In this document: positions 37,484 through 46,879 of the stretch, one piece after another
How positions within the stretch are numbered: the stretch's first letter is position 1
Layout of the letters: each line of letters begins with the position of its first letter
NCBI GenBank assembly: GCA_965229605.1
Contig: OZ245892.1
Coordinates: 2,294,001 to 2,358,000, forward strand
Length of the DNA: 64,000 nt
Direction of reading: 5' to 3'
Source of the DNA: G965229605 sp965229605
Lineage (GTDB): Bacteria; Pseudomonadota; Alphaproteobacteria; CBDDJK01
The notes under the pieces: generated by a model
The model's database searches: none
Told to the model about the DNA's origin: nothing
Seen by the model: only the letters and a program-made list of their open reading frames with translations
Program-made: the position numbers and the translations under genes

Positions 37484-39394
37484 CTATTTCAACGGATAGC
37501 CGATTTTCTTTAATGCTGCGGTGATCTCGTCAAGGATGGTCGGGTCGTCTATCGTTGCCGGGATTTTGAACCCCGGCTCTTTCGCCTCGCCATTCGCGAT
37601 TTTCGCCATCGTCGCGCGCAGAATCTTCCCCGACCTTGTCTTCGGCAAACGCCCGACAACCGTCGCCAGCTTGAAAGCCGCAACCGGGCCAATCTGATCG
37701 CGCACCCGCTTGATCGCCTCGGCCACAATATCACTCTCCGCCCGGGCATTTCCCGACTTCAAAACCAGAAAACCCATTGGCAGCTGGCCCTTCATCGCAT
37801 CCTCAACCCCGATCACCGCACATTCTGCTATATCCGGGTGACCCGCCAGCACTTCCTCCATCGCGCCCGTCGATAGCCGGTGGCCCGCCACATTGATAAT
37901 ATCATCGGTGCGGCTCATCACATAAATATAGCCATCTTCGTCAATAAACCCGGCATCGCCTGTGGTGTAATAGCCCGGATGCGCGCTTAGATAGCTATCA
38001 ATAAACCGCTGATCGGCCTGCCAAAGACTGGGCAGACACGAAGGCGGCAGTGGCAATTTCACACAGATATCCCCCATTTCGCCAACCGGGCGCGGATTAT
38101 GATCGGCATCCAGCACCACCAGGTCATAGCCCGGCACCGCACAAGCCGGGGACCCCGGCTTGATCGGCAGCTGTTCGATTCCCAGACAATTTGCCGCGAT
38201 TGACCAGCCAGTCTCTGTCTGCCACCAATGGTCAATCACAGGCACCGAAAGTTTCTGCGTCGCCCAGTGCAGGGTATCTGGATCGCAGCGTTCCCCAGCC
38301 AGAAACAGGGCACGAAAATGCGACAGGTCATAATCGCCAATCAGCTTACCGTCCGGGTCTTCTTTCTTGATCGCCCGAAAAGCCGTAGGCGCGGTGAACA
38401 GGCTGGCGACCTTATGTTCTGAAATCACGCGCCAGAAGGCCCCGGCATCCGGGGTGCCAACTGGCTTTCCTTCGTATAAAAGCGTGGTCGCCCCGATAAA
38501 AAGCGGCGCATAGACAATATAGCTATGCCCGACCACCCAGCCAACGTCAGAGGCCGCCCAAAACACCTCGCCCGGTGAAATATTATAGATATATTTCATC
38601 GACCAGGCCAAAGCCACCATATGCCCGCCATTGTCGCGGATAACCCCTTTCGGCTGCCCGGTGGTGCCAGAGGTATAAAGAATATAAAGCGGATCAGTCG
38701 CCTTGACCGGAACACACGCCGCAGGCTCGGCACTTTCTTCAACTTCTGTCCAGTCAAGATCACGCCCGGGCTTGAGGCTCCATTTTTCTTGCGGACGGTC
38801 AAAGACGATCACTTTCTCAACCAGCCCGGGGGCCAGCTCCAGCGCACCTTCAACCAAAGCCTGATAGGCAATCACCTTGCCAGGCTCCAGCCCGCAAGAA
38901 GCCGTCAAAATCATCCTCGGCGACGCATCCTTGATCCGGGTCGCCAGCTCATTCGACGCAAAACCTCCAAAGACAACCGAATGCACAACGCCCAGCCGCG
39001 CACAGGCCAGCATCGCAATCACTGCTTCTGGAATCATCGGCATATAAATAATCGCCCGATCCCCCGCCTGTAAACCCTGCGCCTCTATCGCCCCAGCCAT
39101 CCGCGCAACCCGCGCCAGCAATTCCTTATAGGTCAGCTGGCTCTTCTTGTCCGTCAAAGGACTATCGTAAATCAAGGCAGCGCGCTCTCCATGGCCAGCC
39201 TCGACATGGCGGTCCAGCGCATTATAACAGCTATTACACACCGCCCCCGCAAACCACCGGTAAAAATAAGGCGCCTTCGCCGAATCCAGAACCTTCGTCC
39301 AGGGCTCGATCCAGTCTATCAATCCCGCCTGCTCTCCCCAAAACCCTTCCGGGTCTTTAAGGCTCCGGGCATGGAGCTCTGCTTGACGTGCCAT
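37484..39394 (-). CDS. prpE: Propionyl-CoA synthetase (acyl-CoA synthetase family)
   Basis: A 636-residue AMP-forming acyl-CoA synthetase. Motifs: YILYTSGTTGQPKGVIRDNGGH (phosphate loop), WWQTETGWSI, YYTTGDAGFIDEDGYIYVMSRTDDIINVAGHRLSTG (hinge and adenylate site) and the acetylation-site lysine in LPKTRSGKILRATM. GHSYIVYAPLFIGATTLLYEGKPVGTPDAGAFWRV is typical of PrpE rather than Acs. It activates propionate, and PrpE can also make acrylyl-CoA, the substrate of the acuI product encoded at 3025–4005. It stands alone, divergent from the pirin gene. Confidence 0.88.
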   Translation of the reverse strand: MARQAELHARSLKDPEGFWGEQAGLIDWIEPWTKVLDSAKAPYFYRWFAGAVCNSCYNALDRHVEAGHGERAALIYDSPLTDKKSQLTYKELLARVARMAGAIEAQGLQAGDRAIIYMPMIPEAVIAMLACARLGVVHSVVFGGFASNELATRIKDASPRMILTASCGLEPGKVIAYQALVEGALELAPGLVEKVIVFDRPQEKWSLKPGRDLDWTEVEESAEPAACVPVKATDPLYILYTSGTTGQPKGVIRDNGGHMVALAWSMKYIYNISPGEVFWAASDVGWVVGHSYIVYAPLFIGATTLLYEGKPVGTPDAGAFWRVISEHKVASLFTAPTAFRAIKKEDPDGKLIGDYDLSHFRALFLAGERCDPDTLHWATQKLSVPVIDHWWQTETGWSIAANCLGIEQLPIKPGSPACAVPGYDLVVLDADHNPRPVGEMGDICVKLPLPPSCLPSLWQADQRFIDSYLSAHPGYYTTGDAGFIDEDGYIYVMSRTDDIINVAGHRLSTGAMEEVLAGHPDIAECAVIGVEDAMKGQLPMGFLVLKSGNARAESDIVAEAIKRVRDQIGPVAAFKLATVVGRLPKTRSGKILRATMAKIANGEAKEPGFKIPATIDDPTILDEITAALKKIGYPLK

Positions 39395-39533
39395 CTCGTT
39401 CTCCTGAAATAATGCCTAAAATAAAGCCTGAATTAAACTCGGGCAAGGGGGTGCAATTTCAATCAAACGAAATATATAATGACAAAGCATACGTTACCAG
39501 AAAAAACATAAGGCAAACCAACAGGAGAAAATA

Positions 39534-40277
39534 ATGACTCAAACCGAAATTATCCGCCATAAAGACCTTGGACGCGCTGATCTCGACTGGCTGGAAGCAC
39601 GCCACCATTTCTCCTTTGCTCATTACCATGACCCCAAACGTATGGGCTATGGACCTCTGCGAGTCTGGAACGACGATATCATCGCGCCCGGGCGCGGCTT
39701 TGACCCTCATCCCCATAAAGATATGGAAATCGTCACCTATGTCCGCCAAGGGGCTATCACCCACGAAGACAGCACCGGAAATAAAGGCCGCACCTCCGCC
39801 GGAGCCATTCAGGTCATGTCAGCCGGAGACGGCATCCGTCATAGTGAATATAACCTTGAAGACATCCCGACCAAGCTCTTTCAAATCTGGTTTGTCCCGC
39901 GCTCGGCAGGCGGCAGGCCCTGGTGGGAAATGGCCGACGTACCAGCCGAAGGCGAAGGATTTGTCACCGTTGCCTCCGGCTTTAAGCAAGACCTTGACCC
40001 GCCGGCTTCAGCCAGCAAAAAGACTGCGCCTATTGCCCTGAATGCCGATGCTGCCTTGCGAGTCGGTAATTTCTCGGTCGGGCAGTCCGCCGATTTCTCT
40101 GCCGACTCAGGCTTTGCCCATTATATTGTGGTTGATGAAGGCAAATTTACGTTTGAACATAGGGGGCAAAAACATCAACTTGCTAAAGGCGATGCCCTTT
40201 ATCTGGATGCAGGCGATACCGCCAAACTTTCGCCGGTTGATCAAGGCTGTCTTGTTGTTGCTGATCTTCTGATGTAG
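39534..40277 (+). CDS. Pirin family protein (bicupin)
   Basis: A 247-residue pirin/YhhW-type bicupin. The metal-binding N-terminal cupin has RGFDPHPHKDMEIVTYVRQGAITHEDSTGN (two His and a Glu) and AGDGIRHSEYN (fourth ligand His). The C-terminal cupin (about 150–247) lacks these ligands, as usual. Pirins of this kind can show quercetin 2,3-dioxygenase activity in vitro, but their cellular role is unclear. The ATG follows AGGAGAAAATA. The alcohol dehydrogenase gene follows after 54 bp on the same strand. Confidence 0.88.
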   Translation: MTQTEIIRHKDLGRADLDWLEARHHFSFAHYHDPKRMGYGPLRVWNDDIIAPGRGFDPHPHKDMEIVTYVRQGAITHEDSTGNKGRTSAGAIQVMSAGDGIRHSEYNLEDIPTKLFQIWFVPRSAGGRPWWEMADVPAEGEGFVTVASGFKQDLDPPASASKKTAPIALNADAALRVGNFSVGQSADFSADSGFAHYIVVDEGKFTFEHRGQKHQLAKGDALYLDAGDTAKLSPVDQGCLVVADLLM

Positions 40278-40331
40278 GGTTCGTTGAACAGAAACAACAG
40301 CCTACAGGCAAATAGCAGCGAGTAGATAAGC

Positions 40332-41444
40332 ATGTCAGACAGTTCTTTGATTGAAGCGGCAGTTTGCCGCACCTTTAACCAGCCATTGGTCATTGAAAAA
40401 GTGCGCCTTGCCCCGCCTGGTCCGGGGGAAGTGCGCGTCAAGATTGAAGCAACTGCTATCTGCCATAGTGACATTTTCTATATGGAAGGGGCCTGGGGTG
40501 GCGAGCTTCCAGCCGTTTATGGTCACGAAGCCGCCGGACGGATTACTGCTATTGGCCCCAATGTCAGTGCCTATAAACCCGGTGACCGGGTGCTGGTGAC
40601 GCTTATTCGCTCTTGCGGGGGCTGTGTGCCTTGCCAGCACGGACGGCCTGTTCTGTGCGAAACCAGCTTTCCACTGGATAAAAAATCGCCTTTGCAGGAT
40701 ATCAACGATAATCCTGTCACGCACGGGCTACGCACCGCTGCTTTTGCCGAGGAAACAACTGTTGATCAGTCGCAGCTTGTTCTGCTGCCCGATGATATGA
40801 AGCCAGAAGTCGCCGCGCTGCTTTCTTGCGGAGTCATCACCGGGGTCGGGGCTGTCACCAATAGTGCGCAGATGCCTGCTGGCTCCATCGCGGCGGTGAT
40901 CGGCTGTGGCGGAGTTGGCCTGAACGCAGTGCAGGGTGCTTTCCTTGCCGGAGCCAGTCAGGTGCTGGCGATTGATGTCAATCCCGACAAGCTCAAATCG
41001 GCTAAATTGTTCGGGGCGACCGATGTCTTTGCCCCTGATGAGGGCCTGCGCAAAGCCATCAAAGCCGCAACCTCTGGCCGCATGGCGGATTATGTCTTTG
41101 TTACCGTCGGGGTGCGGGCTGCGATGGATCAGGCCATGCGAATTGCCGGGCGCGGAGGCTCTATTGTCATGGTCGGGATGCCGCCAACCGGGGTCATGGC
41201 TGAATATGATCCCAGTATCCTTGCATCACTCGGCCACCGGATTATCGGCAGCAAGATGGGCGATACCGTACTCGGAATCGATGTCCCACGCCTGATCACC
41301 CTTTATCAGCAAGGCCGCTTGCGCCTTGATGACCTTATCACCGCGCGCTTCCCGCTAAGCGAGATCAACACAGCGATTGATCAGGTGCGCCGGGGACAGG
41401 CCTTGCGCAACGTCATCATGTTCGGAGACCAGGGTCAGGGATAG
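40332..41444 (+). CDS. Zinc-dependent alcohol dehydrogenase (medium-chain, class III-like)
   Basis: A 370-residue NAD-dependent dehydrogenase. Catalytic zinc ligands are in ATAICHSD (Cys) and YGHEAAG (His-Glu), with the third Cys in LLSCGVITGVGAV. The structural zinc lobe is CGGCVPCQHGRPVLC. The Rossmann site is AAVIGCGGVGLNAVQGAFLAGASQVLAIDV. The pattern is that of the glutathione-dependent formaldehyde dehydrogenase/aryl-alcohol group; the exact substrate is uncertain. Followed by the RelA/SpoT homologue after 20 bp, so probably co-transcribed. Confidence 0.87.
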   Translation: MSDSSLIEAAVCRTFNQPLVIEKVRLAPPGPGEVRVKIEATAICHSDIFYMEGAWGGELPAVYGHEAAGRITAIGPNVSAYKPGDRVLVTLIRSCGGCVPCQHGRPVLCETSFPLDKKSPLQDINDNPVTHGLRTAAFAEETTVDQSQLVLLPDDMKPEVAALLSCGVITGVGAVTNSAQMPAGSIAAVIGCGGVGLNAVQGAFLAGASQVLAIDVNPDKLKSAKLFGATDVFAPDEGLRKAIKAATSGRMADYVFVTVGVRAAMDQAMRIAGRGGSIVMVGMPPTGVMAEYDPSILASLGHRIIGSKMGDTVLGIDVPRLITLYQQGRLRLDDLITARFPLSEINTAIDQVRRGQALRNVIMFGDQGQG

Positions 41445-41464
41445 GGTCCTGCCCTTAAAAGACC

Positions 41465-43816
41465 GTGCTGAGCAAAGAGGGCCTGATAGAGCGTATGACC
41501 GCCTATATGGAGGTGGTGGACACGGACCGGGTCGGGGCTGCCTATGATTTCCTGCTCAAAGCCCATGACGGTCAATATCGAGATTCAGGCGAACCCTATG
41601 CCTCTCACCCGGTTGCTGTCGGGGCGATCCTCACCGAAATTCAGTCCGATCAAGACACCATCATCGCCGGGCTTCTCCACGATACCGTTGAAGATACAGT
41701 CGCGACAACAGATGATCTGGTGACACTCTTTGGCCCTACAGTGGCCGAAATTGTTGACGGGGTGACCAAACTCACTGATTTGGAAGTCAAAGACAGCCCT
41801 CATGAAAAGCGTGAAGGTAATTTGCGCAAGCTGGTGGTCTCGATGAATAGAGACCTCCGCGTGCTGATCGTCAAGCTGGCAGACCGTCTGCATAATATGC
41901 GCACCCTGGAATTTAAGAAAAACCCGGAAAGCCGCCGTCGCTCGGCTGAAGAAAGTCTGAATATCTACAGCACATTTGCCAATTATGCCGGGCTTAACCG
42001 CTGGAAAGCTGAACTTCAGGACTTGGCCTTTAAAGAACTCTATCCCAACGAATATCGCGGGATTTCAATGGCTCTGGAAGCCATGAATGACGCATCGGAT
42101 GACATTATTCCCCTCATTCGCGAACGGTTTAAAACGCAACTGGAAGCCAAGGGGATCAATGCCCGGATTGTCGGGCGCATGAAAACGCCTTTTTCAACCT
42201 GGATGAAGCTGAAAGTCAAAAATATCAGTTTGGAAGATTTGTCGGATATTATTGCCTTTCGCCTGATCGTGCCGGATGCGGACACCTGTTATCGTGCGCT
42301 GGGGGTTATTCACCAGTCATTCCGGCTAATCGGAGATTCGGCTTTTACGGATTATATCTCTAACCCCAAGCCGAATGGCTATCGCGGCCTGCATACCGAA
42401 ATTTACACCAAACTTGCGCCGGCAGAAAATTTGGCCTCGCGCTCTCAAGGGTTGCGCAAAAATGACCCGAAAGGGACCACGGGCTCTGCGACAACCCAAG
42501 AAGGCTTGCGGGTTGAAGTCCAGATTCGCAGCGAATCCATGCACCAGCATGCCGAGCTGGGCGATGCCTCCCACTGGCTTTATAAAGCTGAAAAACATTC
42601 GCTTCCTGCGCCATTGGCGGAGGGTCCCCTTGCTACGCAACGGCGGATTTACTTGCAAGGACTTTTGACGGAACTGGTTGAATATAACCAGGACCGGGAC
42701 AGCTATCTTAAATCACTGGGCAGAGAATCAGCCGACAAGATTACGGTTTTCACCCCGATGGGCAAACCGGTCTTTATGGCCAATGGCAGTACCCTGCTTG
42801 ATTTCGCTTTTTCTGTGCATACCGATCTTGGCGCACGAGCGGTCGGGGCCAAGCTGGATGGAAGGGATCGCCCGCTCAATACAAAATTGACGGTCAGCGG
42901 TCATCAGGTCGAAATCATTACCTCGCCCGATATCAGGGTGACAGAAGTCTGGCTCAGCTGGGTCACAACCAATCGCGCCACCACGATTATTCGCCGGATT
43001 CTGTCCCATAAAAAACGCGAAACCCTGATTGCCAAGGCCCGGCTGGCACTGGAGCAATTATTTGAAGAACATGCCTGTGAACTCACACCAAAAGGGCTGG
43101 CGGCGGCAGCCGAGCGACTGGGAATAGACGCCGACCATAGCGATGATTTGCTGGAATATGTCGGCCGCTGGGTTGAGGCCATCGGCAATCGCCAGCCTCG
43201 GCATTTACTCACGCGGGAGCGCAAATTCATTGACCCGCAAGCCGTCTTTTCTGCTCTTTATCCACAAATGGGCGAAGGGAACAAGGCCTCGAACAGAACG
43301 CAAATCAATAACACACAGGCCTCCAGAAGTCAGGTGCAGGCTGCCGATTCTCCAAAATCCCTGTTCAGGCTGAATGTGGTTGGATCGGATACGATCACCG
43401 ATACAGCGATTTTCAATTTTTCGCGCTGCTGCTCCCCCCTGCCGCCAGAAGATATTATCGGGTTCCTGACCACGGATACCCAGATATCCGTGCATCGGCG
43501 CGATTGTCTGGCCCTGGCCAATCTGGAGCGCATGACCGACCGCTGGCTGGATGTGCGCTGGTCCGATCAGGCCCGCCAGGCCAGCTATTCGGTACGGCTG
43601 CGGGCTGAATTGATCAATAAACCGGGCGCCTTGAGCAAATTGACCGAGGTCATTGCCAATGCCAACAGCAATATCGTTGATCTAAAATTTCGGGAACGCT
43701 ATCCGACAACTTTTATCACCGATCTGGAAATTGAGGTCACCGACGTGCGCCATTATTATCATATCTTGTCGGCTTTGCAGATTCTGGAAAATGTTGCGGA
43801 TATCAAGCGGCTTTAA
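41465..43816 (+). CDS. rsh: Bifunctional (p)ppGpp synthetase/hydrolase (RelA/SpoT homologue)
   Basis: A 783-residue stringent-response enzyme with a GTG start. The hydrolase domain is intact: YASHPVAV (His48), LLHDTVEDT (His72-Asp73) and KLADRLHNMRTL. The synthetase follows (about 240–370) with DIIAFRLIVPD, NPKPNGYRGLHTEIYTK and VEVQIRSESMHQHAE. Then come TGS (ITVFTPMGKPVFMANGSTLLDFAFSVHTD), helical, zinc-finger-like (NFSRCCSPLPPEDIIGFLT) and ACT domains (YSVRLRAELINKPGALSKLTEV). A Ser/Thr/Gln-rich insert lies at about 618–640. As in other alphaproteobacteria a single long Rsh is expected. Its stop overlaps the convergent TRAP permease stop by 4 bp. Confidence 0.92.
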   Translation: MLSKEGLIERMTAYMEVVDTDRVGAAYDFLLKAHDGQYRDSGEPYASHPVAVGAILTEIQSDQDTIIAGLLHDTVEDTVATTDDLVTLFGPTVAEIVDGVTKLTDLEVKDSPHEKREGNLRKLVVSMNRDLRVLIVKLADRLHNMRTLEFKKNPESRRRSAEESLNIYSTFANYAGLNRWKAELQDLAFKELYPNEYRGISMALEAMNDASDDIIPLIRERFKTQLEAKGINARIVGRMKTPFSTWMKLKVKNISLEDLSDIIAFRLIVPDADTCYRALGVIHQSFRLIGDSAFTDYISNPKPNGYRGLHTEIYTKLAPAENLASRSQGLRKNDPKGTTGSATTQEGLRVEVQIRSESMHQHAELGDASHWLYKAEKHSLPAPLAEGPLATQRRIYLQGLLTELVEYNQDRDSYLKSLGRESADKITVFTPMGKPVFMANGSTLLDFAFSVHTDLGARAVGAKLDGRDRPLNTKLTVSGHQVEIITSPDIRVTEVWLSWVTTNRATTIIRRILSHKKRETLIAKARLALEQLFEEHACELTPKGLAAAAERLGIDADHSDDLLEYVGRWVEAIGNRQPRHLLTRERKFIDPQAVFSALYPQMGEGNKASNRTQINNTQASRSQVQAADSPKSLFRLNVVGSDTITDTAIFNFSRCCSPLPPEDIIGFLTTDTQISVHRRDCLALANLERMTDRWLDVRWSDQARQASYSVRLRAELINKPGALSKLTEVIANANSNIVDLKFRERYPTTFITDLEIEVTDVRHYYHILSALQILENVADIKRL

Positions 43817-45123
43817 AGAAGAAAGAGCGTGATCCCCGGGAACAGCACCAGCAGGATAATCCGGATAATGTCAGAAGCAATATAATAGGTCACAGCCCTA
43901 TAGGTCCGGGTTATCGGCGTTTCCTTGGCCATTGACTGAATAATAAACAGATTCATGCCAACAGGCGGGGTGATCAGCCCGACTTCCACCGCAATCAGAG
44001 CCAGAATACCAAACCAGATTGCAGTCTGTTCGGCAGTCAGGCCAAAATCAAGCGCAGAAATAATCGGGAAGAAGATCGGTACGGTGAGCAGGATCATCGA
44101 CAAACTGTCCATCAAACAGCCAAAGATCAGATAGAAAATCAGAATCAAGGATAACACCAGCCAGGGACTGAATCCTTGCACGGTGATCCAGGTTGCCAGC
44201 TCTTGCGGGACCTGGGAAAGGGCAAGAAATCCGTTATAGATTGCGGCCCCAAGCACGATAAAAAAGATCATGGCAGTTGATTTTGCGGTGCCAATCACAG
44301 AATCTTTAAAGACTTGCCAGCGCATATTCCCGGTCCAGAGGGCCAGAAAGAACATCGCAGCCGCGCCAAGCGAAGCCCCGTCAGTTGGGGAAAAAACCCC
44401 GGCATAAATCCCGCCAACCACCAGAAGAAAGATGGCGGCGACCGGCCAGACCTGCAGCGTGGCTTTGATACGTTGGTTGAGGGGTTGCGGAGGGCGGGTT
44501 CCGGCTGCATCAGGATGGCGGCGCACATAGATTGACACCATGATCATATAGCCGATGGCTGCCAGCGTGCCGGGGACAAAGGCAGCCCAGAAGAGTTTGG
44601 CGATATTTTGTTCAGTGAGGATGGCGTAGATCACAAGAATAACGGATGGTGGGATAAGAATCCCCAGCGTCCCCCCGGCAGCGAGGGTTGCGCTGGCAAA
44701 GCCGCCATCATAGCCATAACGGCGCAATTCCGGCAGAGCGGTTTTGCCCACGGTGGCGGCGGTTGCTAGCGAGGAGCCACAAATTGCGCCAAATCCGGCA
44801 CAGGCCCCGATAGCGGCCATGGCGACTCCGCCGCGCCAATGGCCGAACCAGGCTTCTCCGGCCCGGAAAAGCCGTGTGGACATGCCAGAGACAATAGCAA
44901 ATTGCCCCATCAGCAGGAAAAGCGGGATGATGGACAGGGAATAGCTGGAAAAGGTGGTATAGACTTCGGTTTTCAGCCGGTTGAGTGGCACATTCCACCC
45001 GCCGAGGATCAAATAAGTGCCGCCAATCCCGCAAAGCAGCATAGCCAGGCCAATCGGACAGCGCAGAAATATCAGGCCTAGCAAAACCGGAAAGGACAGA
45101 AGCCCGATATCAAAAGGACTCAT
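43813..45123 (-). CDS. dctM: TRAP transporter large permease, DctM/DctM-like
   Basis: A 436-residue membrane protein, the transport-conducting subunit of a tripartite ATP-independent transporter driven by sodium. About twelve hydrophobic segments are visible, and typical motifs include FLLMGQFAIVSGMSTRLF, AGFGAICGSSLATAATVGKTALPEL and TLAAGGTLGILIPPSVILVIYAILTEQ. The start at 45123 (MSPFDIGLLSFPVLLGLIFL) overlaps the small-permease stop as ATGA; a frame extending to 45258 lies wholly within dctQ. The substrate is unknown, commonly a carboxylate or sulfonate. Third gene of a dctP–dctQ–dctM operon. Confidence 0.9.
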   Translation of the reverse strand: MSPFDIGLLSFPVLLGLIFLRCPIGLAMLLCGIGGTYLILGGWNVPLNRLKTEVYTTFSSYSLSIIPLFLLMGQFAIVSGMSTRLFRAGEAWFGHWRGGVAMAAIGACAGFGAICGSSLATAATVGKTALPELRRYGYDGGFASATLAAGGTLGILIPPSVILVIYAILTEQNIAKLFWAAFVPGTLAAIGYMIMVSIYVRRHPDAAGTRPPQPLNQRIKATLQVWPVAAIFLLVVGGIYAGVFSPTDGASLGAAAMFFLALWTGNMRWQVFKDSVIGTAKSTAMIFFIVLGAAIYNGFLALSQVPQELATWITVQGFSPWLVLSLILIFYLIFGCLMDSLSMILLTVPIFFPIISALDFGLTAEQTAIWFGILALIAVEVGLITPPVGMNLFIIQSMAKETPITRTYRAVTYYIASDIIRIILLVLFPGITLFLL

Positions 45124-45722
45124 GTTTTTTCGCCTGATGGTTTGTCGGACGAAAGGGGACGGCGCGACAATTCGGCCACCCAGCCCGACCCGACCAGATA
45201 TAAACTGACGCAGCAGCACAGGCAAAGCTGGGCAAAACCAACGGCATAACCATACCACTGAGGAATCTTCAAATCCTGATAGATAACCCCGGATTGTTGC
45301 AGGCGCAGCATGCCTTCAAACAGCCGCCAAGTGATCAGGCACAGCACCAGAAAGAAAATACTTTCCCAGAATAAAGCCAGATAGCGGTTTATTCGGTCAG
45401 AAGAACGACCAGAAAAGCGGGTCACCATAAAATCAACCACGGCATGGCCCCGATAAAATTGCGTGACGGGCAAAAAGGCAAAGACGACAAAGGCAATGCC
45501 GAATTCCATGATTTCATAGCTGCCTTTGATGGTGCGCACACCTGAATCCTGCACCCAACTTGCAAGCAAGGGGGCGGTGCTTGTCAAAAATTCACTGTTG
45601 GCAAGTTTGGCAACCGCGCCACCAGTGATAGACAGGCTCATCAACAGGGCAAGGCTGGTCAGAACCACGCCCCCGATAATCCCCATAGAGCGAGCCAGCC
45701 GTTCAATCCAACAGGCCAGCAC
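45120..45722 (-). CDS. dctQ: TRAP transporter small permease, DctQ
   Basis: A 200-residue membrane protein with four hydrophobic segments, as expected for DctQ. The segment SYEIMEFGIAFVVFAFLPVTQFYRGHAVVDFMVTRF and the later LKIPQWYGYAVGFAQLCLCC are characteristic. The start shown is a GTG at 45722; an ATG at 45686 is possible. It forms the membrane complex with DctM, to which it is translationally coupled (ATGA), and follows the binding-protein gene by 31 bp. Confidence 0.87.
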   Translation of the reverse strand: MLACWIERLARSMGIIGGVVLTSLALLMSLSITGGAVAKLANSEFLTSTAPLLASWVQDSGVRTIKGSYEIMEFGIAFVVFAFLPVTQFYRGHAVVDFMVTRFSGRSSDRINRYLALFWESIFFLVLCLITWRLFEGMLRLQQSGVIYQDLKIPQWYGYAVGFAQLCLCCCVSLYLVGSGWVAELSRRPLSSDKPSGEKT

Positions 45723-45753
45723 AGCCGGTACTTTTCAAAAATTTAATGAATAG

Positions 45754-46794
45754 TTAATTGCTGAATTGATCAATCAGCTTTTTGGCTTCATTGATCAGAG
45801 CCTGTCCGTCACGCCCTTGATCGTTGATTTCGCTGATCCATTGGGCGGTTGCGACCTCGGCAGCGGTTTTCCAGGCCTGAATATCAGCCGCACCAAGCTC
45901 GATGATATTATTCCCGGCATCGGCTGCCATCTTGCGGGAAGGGCCATCGGCCGTTGCCATGGTACGTCCGGCGAAAGCTGAAAACTCAAGGCCGGACTGG
46001 GCATTGATGATGGCTTTTTGTTCGTCAGTGAGGCTTTCATAGCGGTCTTTATTCATCGCCATGATAAAGGTTGTGGTATAAAGCGGGCTTCCGGGGAATT
46101 CGGTATGATTGCCGACCAGTTCAGGAACTTTGAGGGCAGCAGTGACTTCCCAGGGGATAACGGCTGCATCGATCACGCCTTTTGAGAGATTTTCGGGAAC
46201 AGCCGGGACGGGCATTCCGATGACTTCTGCGCCCATTGTGGAGAAGAGGATATTTGTTGTGCGGGTAGGCGCGCGCAGTTTCATTCCTTTGAGGTCATCG
46301 GGGGACTGGACGGGATTTTTGGAATGGATAAGGCCTGGACCATGGACCCATAGGCCGAGGATATGTGTATCGGCCATTTCGTCATGGATGAGTTTATCCT
46401 GCGCGTAGGTCCAGTAGGCGCGGGAGGTTGCTTCGGCATTGCTCATCATAAAGGGGAGTTCAAAGACTTCGGTTTCAGAGAACCTGCCTGGTGTATAGCC
46501 TGAGACGGTCCATATGATATCAGCGACTCCATCGACGGCCTGGTCGTAGAGTTCGGGGGGTTTTCCGCCAAGAGCCATGGAGGAGTACATTTGGACTTTG
46601 ATATCTCCGTTTGAGGCTTTTTCGACATCATCGATCCATTTTTGGAGGATGAGTTTAGGGACGTTTGCCTGTTGGGGGAGAAACTGGTGCATACGCAGGG
46701 TGACGGACTGCGCCGTTGCGGTGGAGGTATGGAGGCCAGCAAGGATCAGGGTTGCGATCAGCGTACAGGCTGGCAAGTATTTTAATAGCTTCAT
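45754..46794 (-). CDS. dctP: TRAP transporter substrate-binding protein, DctP family
   Basis: A 346-residue periplasmic binding protein. A signal peptide (LIATLILAGLHTSTATAQS, cut near residue 29) precedes the DctP fold: VTLRMHQFLPQQANVPKLILQKWIDDVEKASNGDIKVQMY, then LKGMKLRAPTRTTNILFSTMGAEVIGMPVPAVPENLSKGVIDAA, where the arginine that binds a ligand carboxylate is in KLRAPTR. The ligand is therefore probably an organic acid. A GGGGAGAT ribosome site lies before the ATG. First gene of the TRAP operon. Confidence 0.9.
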   Translation of the reverse strand: MKLLKYLPACTLIATLILAGLHTSTATAQSVTLRMHQFLPQQANVPKLILQKWIDDVEKASNGDIKVQMYSSMALGGKPPELYDQAVDGVADIIWTVSGYTPGRFSETEVFELPFMMSNAEATSRAYWTYAQDKLIHDEMADTHILGLWVHGPGLIHSKNPVQSPDDLKGMKLRAPTRTTNILFSTMGAEVIGMPVPAVPENLSKGVIDAAVIPWEVTAALKVPELVGNHTEFPGSPLYTTTFIMAMNKDRYESLTDEQKAIINAQSGLEFSAFAGRTMATADGPSRKMAADAGNNIIELGAADIQAWKTAAEVATAQWISEINDQGRDGQALINEAKKLIDQFSN

Positions 46795-46879
46795 GGTATC
46801 TCCCCTATAAATAGCTTTTGCTTAATCCTAGCGTTCTGCGTTTTCTTGTCAATATTTTCTTGTGCGGATTGGGGATGGG